Below are positions 22,430 to 31,687 of a stretch of DNA of 31,687 nucleotides, in pieces. This stretch comes from Schoenoplectus triqueter (lineage: Eukaryota > Streptophyta > Magnoliopsida > Poales > Cyperaceae), in contig CAXKVV010001729.1 in NCBI GenBank assembly GCA_964058805.1, forward strand, positions 1-31,687, given 5' to 3'. Within the stretch, counting starts at the first letter, position 1. Each line of letters begins with the position of its first letter. Under the pieces are notes generated by a model. The model was not told where the DNA came from, made no database searches, and saw only the letters and a list, made by a program, of their open reading frames with translations. The position numbers and the translations under genes are program-made.

Positions 22430-24476
22430 ACGCTTTCAAACTTATTTCTTTAGTTTCTAAGTAATTGTAGATGGGACTTAATTGATCAAATGTAGGGCAT
22501 AAAGAATTAGAACAAACGCTGAGGAGCTGATCGATAGAGAATATCTTCTTCATTTTTCATATGAGAATATGGTTTTTAACCGTCTTTGGAAAAAAATCTC
22601 TATCAACTATTTTATATTTTATTTGGAGACATTAATATTGTACTATAATTGAAAGTTAATATTTTGTGTTCAAAGATATATCAATTTGTATTATTTAAAT
22701 ATTCTGGAAATATTTATTTATTCAATTAATTTAAAAATTATGCTAAGAATACATATTCTAAATAACATTTTGCTATAGAAAATAACACATTTTAAAATAT
22801 GTTTTTTTTATTTTTTTTAAGAAAAGAACTAGAAGTAATTAATTTGTACATTGTCTTGTCATATTTTTTATTTTATATGAATAAAGTATGTATCTAAACA
22901 TTAATATGGGGACAATGTTAAGAATTCCATTAAATTTAGATGGAAATAACTAACAGAGTGAACAAATATGGACAATTATTAAAGTTCAATGAGTAAAAAT
23001 GGAAGAATAAAATTTCAATAAACAAATATGAATTTGAAGTATAGTTCATGATCTCCTAAGAATCTAATAGAAAATTAATTAATTGTCTGTTATGTAAAAA
23101 AAAATAACACCTATGGTGTTTTAATAAATATTTGAGGACTAAATCCTCATTTGTTCATAAAAAAACTAACTGCCAGTTAATTTCACTATTTTCCATACTT
23201 TTCCATACTAGGGCTGTTCTTAATTAGCAAAAAACACTTTCTACAACTTAGCTGTAGCACTAATTCTACATTTTTAACTCAATTACTGAAGTATGAGAGT
23301 TTGAACTTTAGACTTTCATAAGAAGATCACAAAAATGAAAGATCATTGCTTAAAAAAACCGGCACTTTCTTTTCAATCTGTCAGACCTAGCTTTCACTTA
23401 GTACATCCAAAAATTGACTTTCTTTCAAGCAATTTTAGAAAGATCTTCAGTTCACGTCCAAAGATCCAATTAAATAAAAAGAAACCATACGGCTGATCTG
23501 ATTAATTAATATCATTATAATATGACAAATGTAACCTTCTGATATACAATAAGGTGGATCCAGCTTATCCACAATGCAAGAACCTTCACTCCAATCTCTT
23601 GATTTGTGCAAATTGGGACCCCTTTTTCCTTTCGACGGAGACTCGAGTACTTCTTGGTCAATTCTCTCTTTTTAAGTCCTCTCCTAGAACCAAAATTTTG
23701 CTTACCAGTTATCTCAATCCTCCTTTCGAGATGTAGTTAACTGCTTTGCACAATCTTCTCCCGAAGCCCAAATATATAAGCCTACAATAGGAAGCAATGT
23801 ATATATCTAACTTTTTTTCCCATCTGAAGTCTACAATCTGAATGAAATTACCAAGCCTACTTGATTATGGGCCGAATTCAAATATGAAAATAGGCTTGTT
23901 TGGATCAACATGGGTATTTGAAGCCTGTACTAAATTTAAGCATTACTTACAACTGAGAGGAAATTGGATCCCTATGAAGTATGAACCATTGAAAGTCCAA
24001 CCCATGCAGCTTTCTAAATTCTCTTTTATGCAAAATTGGACAGAAGGACGTCTAGTTTCTCCAGGCTTGACTAAATTAAGTAAAAATAATAATTACAACA
24101 TTAATTAAATACTTAAAAGTTAAAAAAATTTAAATTATAATAAACTATTATATGATGCATTTACTTTATGTTTTTATAAGTGCATTAATTTACATTCAAA
24201 AAATAAAAAGAAAATAAAAATTTATAGTCACTAACTATTAAGATTTAAAACAAAAAATAAGTTGTTAAATGTGTTTTTTTTTTAAAAAAATAATGATTTT
24301 AACGGATTTAACGCGAGATAAAACGGTTAAATCACAAAAAATCCGTTAAATCTGTTTTTTCTCAAAAACTTAACGTCAGAGTCTGTCAAAACCATTAAAA
24401 CGGTTAAAACTTTCATTTTTTATTCCTAGTTGAAGCATTTTCAGTTTGTCTTTCTTGCTCCTAGTGACTTTCGATA
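22430..24476. other. Intergenic DNA, no gene seen
   Basis: AT-rich. Plus-strand open frames at 23554-23736 and 23842-24108 show no known domain. A short stretch near 24295-24420 repeats ACGGTTAAA/TTTAACGG in both orientations. The far end of the MULE relic should lie in or left of this stretch, but no matching terminal repeat was found. Confidence 0.4.
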
Positions 24477-24700
24477 CTTCTGTTATTATCTCTTGGATCA
24501 TAACTAGTTAAGAATCTCGTTGATTGTAAAACATCTTGAAAAGTTTGGGCTCTTCTGTTATTATCTCTTTGATCATAACTAGTTGAAAATCTCATTGATT
24601 GCAAAGCATCTCGAGAAATTTGGATTATTTGTTATTATTTATTGTATCATAACTAGTTGATAATCTCACTAATTGCAAAGTATCTCAAAAAATTTGGGTT
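24477..24700 (-). repeat. Three ~75-bp tandem repeats at the 3' end of the MULE gene
   Basis: Units begin near 24477, 24552 and 24626, each carrying TTATTATCTCTTGGATCATA-like sequence, ACTAGTTGA, AATCTC and 'gattgcaaagcatctc'. The period is a multiple of three. On the minus strand they read as about 25-residue repeats containing QSMRFSTSYDQRDNN and QSTRFLTSYDPRDNN, the third copy more decayed. They would form the C-terminal tail of the transposase if in frame. Confidence 0.7.
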
Positions 24701-27314
24701 CTTCTGTTTGTTGAGAGACTTGAAGACCTACTTATATGACGTCAAGATTGTAATATATCCATTGGAAGGGAGTCATGACTAATTTCATATTTTCAAGAAG
24801 GCTCACATTGAGAAGACTGTATGTTTCTTGATCTATCATGACCCCAAATCTTTCTCTCCATCTCGTCCATTACCATTCGACATCTAACCTTCCAACGTCG
24901 GTTAATTTTTATTAATTTTTTATTTGGTATTATAGTTCCTCCAAACTTATTGATCTCCTTAATAATGAAATTGACTGTACCAAAAATTCAATAGGTAGGC
25001 TGTATTGTATCGCTCATCTATGAAACCGTACACATTAAAGTTTCTATATTGACACACAACAATCACATGAAAGCAAGTATCCCAGTCAATTGAGGTTTCT
25101 AACAATTACACATGTAGTGCGGTTTTGGCAATTATGGGTTATCTAAGTGCATTGTTCAATCGGAATTGTAATAATATACTTAAACGGTCCATCTCCTCCA
25201 CTCTCGATCCTCTTATCAAGCACGTGAACCTCGTATTCTCCTCAAGCAATTCTAAGCGGAATTACGTTCATGTGGGTTATAATTTTTTTTTAAAAAGTAT
25301 CACATTATGTCAAAAAAATAGTAAAATATAAAAAAATTATGAAGACAAATCTGCTTTGTCATCATGTTTTGATAAAATATAATCATTTTGTTGTCATTAC
25401 TTGCATGCTCTATGCAGGTTCAATACTTTAATTTCTCTCTTATTGAACTATTTAACACATTTATATCATGTTCCCTCCATAATTACCGCAAATCGTAAAA
25501 TCCACTTAACTCTGAACAAACTATTCAGAGCTTCCTAACTATTGCTGGTCATTATACCCCATCGATGTCCTCGATCATAAATTTGTGCTCACTAAGCAAA
25601 ATTAGGATACTATTTATCGTCATTTTCTAATCTTCTTCCAACTTTTTTTAAAAAATCATAAGTCTTTTTGTTTGAATTCCTCAATATTCATCATTTCTCT
25701 ATGAAACGACATGGTTTTTTCTTATTCACTACTCTCCTTCTGAAATCATCCCTGAGATTATCTTCTTTCTTTCTAGATTTTTCGGTTTCCTTATATAAAT
25801 TTTTTACGATGTGTTACATGCATTACCGGTGTATCGTCTCTCTACGTTCTACAGACCATCCCAAATGCAGCTACTGAAAAACTCCTTTTATTCCCCTATG
25901 ACGGTCGGATATAACACATATTTTCATATTAGATTAGATTACTTCATTACGGACTTATCGCATGAACCAATCTCAATTATTCATATTTTCTTTATCTACG
26001 ATTTCAAATGCTAGAGGAAGCAGTTTATTCTCTGCATTGTATCTGCACGTCATCAAGAATCAACATTTATAACGGCCCGATAAGAATCCAACGTCAATGG
26101 TTATAACATGCCTTAAATATTTGAACATTGCAATACATGGTCCATTAACTCAAGCTATGGTTTTAAATATTTTTACATTGTCATCCGAAATATCACACAC
26201 CAATATTATATATTTTGTATCTGAAGTAGTCCGAGCAATCGCCCCTAATATTTATGGGATCAATGTATATAACTCTTCACAAGTGTCAAATAATTGTTTG
26301 ATTGCTCTTTCTCGACCATGCAAAAGTTTATTGTGCGTTGGTGTCATACCGGATATTTTATTTCTATAATCATATTGATTTATTGCACTATTAGAAAGAG
26401 ATTTTTTTTAAATGTTATCGAACATAACCTGCAATCAAATTAAATGTGAGTTGTAAGTGTTTGCAGTCTCCTGGTGGTCTTCTACAATAGTGGGGGATTT
26501 TATTTGTGATGATCCTCCATGTGATTGAATCATCTTCAGGTCTAGCGTATAATCTCCAAGAACAACTCTTATCTTTGTATTTCATAATAAGTCATATTTT
26601 ATATTTTTGTATCTAGCATTGAACGTTTTTCCTAACACTCCAATCACAAATTATCCAATTTAAAGCTAATTTAGAAGCAAATATTTTATTTTCGGCTAAC
26701 TCATCATTGGGTCATAATCGGGATTCATTTGCACCTAAACGGTCGAACATCTCAAAATTGTTCAACGCTTTTATAGGATGTTGTCTCTTGATTCATCCGG
26801 TAACTAACAATGTGGTATCGAATCTCTGAATTTTCTCATTTTCATATTCATCATTCGAAAAATCCAATCGCTCAATGTAATCATCTTATGTTTCTACTTC
26901 ACTCCGATCATACGGACCAACATCATCTTGTTCATCATGATCATCGTTTAATTTAATTACCTTTGGATCAAAATTATTACTGCCACCAATATTATTTTGC
27001 TTTTTGACCCTACTAAGACTCAAATTAACATCAAAAACTTTTAAGTTACGATCATCAGCTAAATTACCGTAGTTATCTTAAAATTTTGATTGATCATAAG
27101 TACTACTACCTCCAAAAAAATTATAGGTATGACATGGTGACACTGCTGGGTTCGGTTGTTGGTAAATAGATGGATACGGATAATGACAGTTCGTATAATA
27201 TCCGTCTTGATTAAAATTAGATATTATATTTTGAACCTGATTTGGATAGAAATTATTTTGATCATAGTTTGAAAATATTCCCGCAAAAAAATTACTACCG
27301 CTCGGTTTTTCCAT
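24701..27314 (-). pseudogene. Mutator-like (MULE) transposase, decayed
   Basis: Starts at the ATG at 27312-27314 (MEKPSGSNFF...), with an Asn/Tyr-rich N terminus, then an acidic stretch. A MuDR-type N-terminal domain follows: ASKLALNWIICDWSVRKNVQ, KDKSCSWRLYA, ITWRIITNKIPHYC. The next part is GRERAIKQLFDTCEELYTLI (from 26317), VNGPCIAMFKYLRHVITIDV and GFLSGRYKC with the first catalytic Asp at 26093-26095, then YNAENKLLPLAFEIVDKENM and ICVISDRHRGIKGVF with the second Asp at 25904-25906. A SWIM-like tail (CHVIVVCQYRNFNVYGFIDE, about 25070-25000) and a basic RRWKVRCRMVMDE piece follow. One frame holds from 27314 to 26415 with seven in-frame stops; a one-base shift follows in a run of A near 26405. 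Transposases of this type cut and paste DNA in the nucleus; this copy is dead. Confidence 0.85.
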
Positions 27315-27475
27315 AGTGTAATTTTCTTCATCAAAAAACCTAGTGTAACTTTCTTCATCAGAAGGTCAAAATTTAAATTTGATATCATTTGAAAGAATGC
27401 AAAATTTGGATATTTGATTTGTTTGTAAGAGAGATATTTGTGTTTGTGAGATGATGAGAGCGATGGGTGAGGCAA

Positions 27476-27482
27476 ATTTATA
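27476..27482 (-). promoter_or_regulatory. TATA box of the MULE relic
   Basis: TATAAAT on the minus strand, in the context CACTATAAATTTG, lies about 165 bp before the transposase ATG and just inside the palindrome-bearing terminal region. The spacing suits a core promoter with a leader of about 130 bases. Confidence 0.55.
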
Positions 27483-27712
27483 GTGATCGAAGACGCCAGT
27501 TAAATTGGCGTCTTTGAGCAAAGCGCCACTACCATTGGCACGCTCTGGGCAAAGGCGCCACTGATAGTTGCGTGTTTCCAGTAAAGACGTCACCGTCAGT
27601 GGCGCGTTTACTTCACGCCATTATCATTGACCATTCGTAATTTAAAATTATAATTTTTTCACTCTTATTTTTCATAATACTATTTTAATAATTATTATAT
27701 TAAAACAATCTG
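27483..27712 (-). mobile_element. 5' terminal region of the MULE relic with palindrome array
   Basis: Read inward on the minus strand from 27712, it starts CAGATTGTTTTAATATAATA, passes AAAAATAAGAGTGA and ACGAATGG, then holds about five diverged palindrome units of the GCCACTGNCAGTGGC kind (about 27630-27495) before the TATA box. The start, the GAGTGA block and the palindromes match both MITEs at 5860-6328 and 15868-16300. The matching right-hand end was not found, so target duplication cannot be checked; the flanking 9 bases are GTTCCGCTC. Confidence 0.75.
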
Positions 27713-28167
27713 GTTCCGCTCTATAATTTGTAATGATGTTTGGTGGGCTCTTTAAAATATCAGTCCAATAATTAACATCATACTTCATAAGATTCACGAT
27801 GACAACATACAAATCATAATCATGCAAAATTCAATGAGAAATACCTAGAACAAACATCATTTGTCTGTTAGTTTTGGCAATGGAGATGTTGTCTCACCTG
27901 TTCCTCTTGCACTATTCATTTATTATAGATCAACTACTATTCTCTGGTTCCCCACCTCATGACGATGACGCCGTTAACAATTATAAATGCTTTTTTGTCC
28001 TACAAGCGTCGTGTACTTTGTAGTGCAGGTCCCAAAATAGTAAAACCCCTGTGGCATTAAAACCATGCGCCGTTAGTTGACGGCTCAACTTGCCCCATTT
28101 GCCATCACCTTGACGGCTCTGTACTTTTCCAAGTTTCAACACATAAAAATAAAACCTACTCTTCATC
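27713..28167. promoter_or_regulatory. Upstream region of the receptor-like kinase gene
   Basis: About 450 bp between the MULE terminus and the leader of the kinase gene, and so the likely proximal promoter. CATAAAAATAAAA at about 28140 is the only TATA-like candidate. A pyrimidine-rich stretch follows (28160-28240), as often seen near plant transcription starts. The exact start site is unknown. Confidence 0.35.
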
Positions 28168-28254
28168 ATGCTCAATACCTCTCTTCTTTCATTCGTTCCC
28201 TCCCTTCTTCTCCCTTCTTTAATGCCTCCCTCCAAACCTTCGAACTCAATCTAA
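28168..28254 (+). CDS. Candidate upstream ORF (28 codons) in the leader of the receptor kinase gene
   Basis: An ATG at 28168 opens a 28-codon frame (MLNTSLLSFVPSLLLPSLMP...) ending in TAA at 28252-28254, 28 bp before the main ATG. If the transcript starts upstream of it, this frame could lower translation of the receptor. The Leu/Ser/Pro-rich peptide follows from the CT-rich leader, so it may have no sequence-specific role. Confidence 0.3.
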   Translation: MLNTSLLSFVPSLLLPSLMPPSKPSNSI

Positions 28255-28282
28255 AACCCACAAAATCGTAATCGATTAGAAG

Positions 28283-31095
28283 ATGAAAAACATCTTGCCT
28301 CTGTTTTCCCTCCTCTGCTTCTCCCTCTTCCCCATCTCTCTCTCTAAATGCAACAACACCAACCATAATATAACCCTTTCTGCCTTTATAACAGTCTCAG
28401 GTTTCAATAGAATTCTGGGCGGTGGATGCCAACCAATCTATAACATAACCTATCCTTCCAGAAACCTGACAGGTTCTGTTTCATGGGCGCAGCTTGGTAA
28501 CCTCTCTTCTCTTCGCTCTGTCGATTTGTGGAACAACTCCTTAGAAGGCTCCATACAGACTCAATTATGGTCTATACCGTCTCTTCAGCATATCAACCTT
28601 GCAGGTAATAAACTAGGTGCAGCGCTTCGGTTTGGGCCAGTACGAGGAGGTCGATCGCATCTTAAATACTTGAATGTCTCTCAAAACAGGTTCACCAGTG
28701 CTGTCAGCATCTCCTATCTCGATGCTCTGGAGGTGCTCGATGTATCTTACAACAAAATTAGTTCGGTGCCTGTTGGATTAAGGAATCTGACTAAAATAAA
28801 ACATTTGGATTTGTCTCACAACTCTATGCATGGCCGTTTACCACACGATTTACCTCCTCTTACAGGGCTCATTTTTTTGAATCTCTCATACAACAACTTC
28901 TCGGGTGAGTTAAATGCGTCAATTATGAAGAAATTCGGAAAATCTGCTTTTATACAATCTGGAAACTTCAGAATTATCTACAATTCCTCCACGAATGGTA
29001 CCAGTCAACACCCAAAGAAGCACCACCATGGAACACACAAAAGAACACATCTAATGGCAATTCTTATACCCATATCAGCAATTCTCATTTTATCCCTATT
29101 GTTTTGCACACTATACATTCTCACTAAAAGAGGGATTAAGAAAAAACAGATTAAAACAACCGAGAAAGCAGCCAAAGATGCAATTGCATTAGCAATAGAA
29201 GACTCGGAAACAGGCTGGGTCACTGAGGCAAAATGGACTGCTCCAGTTGTGATGATAGAGAAACCACTTATGCAGCTGACATTTGCTGAGCTGGCAGTGG
29301 CATCATCGGGTTTTGGTCGGGAGTCTCAGTTGGCCGAAAGAGGGGGCCGCAGTGGGGCAGCATACCGGGCAGTTTTGCCTGGCGATTTGCATGTCGTGAT
29401 ACGCGTGGTAGAGAGTGTGCGTAGCGTGTCGGACCAGGAGGCGGTTATGGCTTTTCGCAACCTCGGCCAGTTGAGGCATCCAAACATATTGCCTCTTCTT
29501 GGCTATTGCATCTCAGGTATATGATTTTTGCCTGTTGTTTATCAGAAATAAATTATTTCTAACCATTTTGTTGCCTGTCATGCGCGAGAATTTGAAATAG
29601 GAAACCGAAGTGATTAGAAAACACGCCGAATGGATAATTTGTTAGTTGATTGAAGAAAAGTAAAAAAAAAAAGCTTGGTTTATGCTTAAGAACTGTTGAT
29701 ATTTTATTTTTGAGCAACTAGTAATTTCTCATAATTTCGACTCTAAACTGTAAATGCATTTGATGATGGTTAGAACAGTCTGATAGGCTATGAAACTACT
29801 AAAAGTAGGAACTTATTATTATAATGCTATTAGTAGCTTTGTTTATTGGATAAATACTGGTAGTGCTAAGGCACGTGCGCATATATATGAATATATGATG
29901 GCATGTATGAACATGTGAAGGGGGTTTGCTTTTAAGAAAAGCAACTTTGGGTTTAGATAAATCATAATTGCTGGGTCTTTTTATAAAGTTAATTTTGTTC
30001 TGTTCCGTATGGGCAATTTAAATGCAAAGTTCCTCTGCTTGCTTTACTGGCTGATATATTTCAAATATGCCTCGTTAACATAAAAAGAGAAACTACAGAG
30101 GTGAAATAAATGATGCGCTCTGGCGTCTGTCCAAGTGTGCAATCGTGGAAGGCTAATTTCTTCTCTGCAGAGACCTTGTTCCCACCAGAAAGGAATTTGA
30201 ATTTAGAGGAGACGAGAGAATACTTAAATGTGTCGAAGTAGATACGAACAACTTCTGCTGCAACACAGTATTAAATGGCCAGAATTTAATGCCTTGTTTT
30301 ATGACATGTCATCACTTATCAACACCCACACTAAATGGGAACGATAATAAAAATTGCAAGAAAACTATTAGTTATTTTGTTCTTTTGTTCCTTTTCCGTT
30401 TGCACATTTGGATCATATATTATGTAAGCAAGAGAGAAGCCCAGAAAATCACATTAAACAAATTTTATTTCATTATAGGCAGGGAGAAACTACTGATATA
30501 TGAGTACATGGAGAGAGGAGATCTTCACCGATGGTTACATGAGCTTCCGGCTGGCACACCCAACACCGAGGAGTGGGATGATGACACATTGGAGGTCTCC
30601 GGGAACTGGCCCATACGACATCACATTGCGCTAGGCATTGCACGTGGATTGGCATTTCTTCACCAGGGCTGGGCCGGATCAGGCCGGCCAGTTACTCACG
30701 GCCACTTAGTCCTTGCTAACATCCTCCTCGGGGATGATTTGGAGCCACGTATTGCTGACATTTCTATTGACAATGCCAGTGCACCCGAGGGTGATGTGTA
30801 CCAATTTGGGGTAATTCTGTTCGAGCTAATGACGTGTTGGACTGGGTGGAATGATGCATTGGTGAATCGGGTCCGTGGATTGGTCAAGGAAGGGAAAGAA
30901 TTGGATTTGTTAGATGAGAGGCTCTTGATCGAGGGCGTCGAGCCTGATTGGCAGCGACAAATGGCCGGCTGTCTGCATGTTGGGTACCTGTGCACGGCAC
31001 AATCGCCGGAGAAGAGACCCACAATGCAGCAAGTTGTGGGTCTTGTTAAGGATGCCCGACCTGCTCCGATAGCCATATCAGCAGCAGTATCATGA
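28283..31095 (+). CDS. LRR receptor-like (pseudo)kinase, CaMRLK/MEE62-like, two exons
   Basis: Exons are 28283-29516 and 30479-31095, split by a 962-bp GT..AG intron in phase 1 within GYCIS|GREKLLIYEY; joined they give 616 residues and a TGA stop. Residues 1-21 are a signal peptide. An N-terminal cap and about five LRRs follow (about 49-215; LSSLRSVDLWNNSLEGSI, LKYLNVSQNRF, IKHLDLSHNSMHGRLP), then a His/Lys-rich stretch, a membrane helix (about 258-280) followed by TKRGIKKK, and a kinase-like domain (about 335-610). The kinase Lys is Arg (VVIR, 374), the HRD loop is HGH (485-487), DFG is DIS (505-507) and the glycine loop is poor; APE (513-515) and DVYQFG remain. It should therefore signal at the plasma membrane as a scaffold or with an active partner kinase. 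Similarity to the calmodulin-binding receptor CaMRLK (Arabidopsis At5g45800) is judged from memory of kinase-domain motifs. The ligand is unknown. Confidence 0.9.
29517..30478 (+). other. Intron of the receptor-like kinase gene
   Basis: Starts GTATATGA and ends TTTCATTATAG. Stops occur in all frames. The open frame starting at 30289 is only intron read-through into exon 2. Confidence 0.9.
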
Positions 31096-31687
31096 CAGAT
31101 ATATCATTTGTACTAATATATGCTCAGATTGATGAAACTACGATAGTACATTTTTGCAATTGCAACTATGGTCTGGTAAAAGTTGTTATTGCGGTATGGT
31201 GACCGTGGGTCACAGAGATTTTTAGTGATGAGAGAAGTAGCAATTGTTAATTTTGAATTGAATGTACATTATTCCGCCTTTGCAGCATGCAAAAGCATTG
31301 ATGTCAATTCCAACTTTCAGTACAGAAACCTTTTTTTTTTAAGTAATCCTTGTTCGAAACATTTGCTACAAAGAAGGTGGCAAAACATAATGGTGCAGAA
31401 AGCAGGTTTGATCATGCATTTGGAGAATGAAGTAGGTCAGAGAATCTCAGTCTCTAATCTATAATTCCCTTTTACAATTGAACAAGGTGTGAAATTTGAG
31501 TAGTTTAGTAGTCAAAAAAGTGTTTTCAGGTTTTTTCAAAAGTAAGAAGTTAGTGGGAGAGGTTGAGACTCGAGAGATGGATGCCAAGGAATGTGACAGG
31601 TTTTGTATTTTGTTAGAAACGGCTTGGTGATTGACAGCATCTCACCCATCTGCTCCACCTTTGTTTTTTCCGCTCTTTGCTTTGTTT
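31096..31687 (+). other. 3' flank of the receptor-like kinase gene
   Basis: Presumed 3' untranslated region and downstream DNA. No canonical AATAAA signal was seen close to the stop. The open frame at 31183-31464 has no recognisable domain. Confidence 0.5.

Noticed and set aside
23842..24108. 88-codon plus-strand frame
   Set aside because: No domain, no splice context, and composition like the flanking intergenic DNA.
25125..26369. Plus-strand frames over the MULE region
   Set aside because: The minus strand reads as MULE transposase in ordered motifs, so the plus-strand frames are shadows.
30696..31076. 126-codon minus-strand frame
   Set aside because: It is antisense to exon 2 of the receptor kinase, which carries recognisable kinase motifs on the other strand.

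Overview
The window looks like nuclear DNA of a eudicot plant. It is AT-rich and full of microsatellites and inverted-repeat transposons. Its genes are split by introns with GT..AG borders, and both gene families are plant-specific. I cannot name the species. No rRNA, tRNA, CRISPR or bacterial-type operon is visible.

Two host genes frame the window. On the minus strand, 3856 down to about 1088 (possibly on to base 1 and beyond), lies a GARP/G2-like MYB-related transcription factor with five clear exons. On the plus strand, 28283-31095, lies a complete two-exon leucine-rich-repeat receptor-like kinase of about 616 residues, resembling the CaMRLK/MEE62 type. Its kinase domain lacks the usual catalytic residues, so it is probably a pseudokinase.

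The 24 kb between them is mostly transposon sediment. (a) A decayed Mutator-like (MULE) transposase pseudogene on the minus strand (24477-27314) has a 5' terminal region (27483-27712) with a row of short palindromes around CGCCACTGNCAGTGGCG. (b) Two short non-autonomous elements (5860-6328 and 15868-16300) carry the same terminal motifs and the same palindromes, and the second has a perfect 9-bp target duplication. (c) A decayed CACTA (En/Spm-like) element starts at 11869. It encodes, on the minus strand, a Ptta/En/Spm-type protein with a C-terminal Ulp1-like protease that has lost two catalytic residues; the second element of (b) is inserted in it. (d) Clusters of long-armed foldback MITEs lie at 7225-8169 and 17352-19011, mostly bordered by (TA)n tracts. 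Several carry a 16-bp palindrome of the form GTG-N10-CAC near their ends. (e) There is one further TIR element (6428-7151) with near-identical 9-bp flanking repeats, another foldback (10578-10948), a 152-bp TTA microsatellite, and diverged dispersed repeats.

The transposon genes appear to have decayed largely by C-to-T and G-to-A changes, as expected of long-methylated DNA. The most interesting items are the link between the palindrome-array MITEs and the MULE relic, the palindrome-plus-(TA)n foldback group, and the apparent receptor pseudokinase with a MULE end about 570 bp upstream of its start codon.
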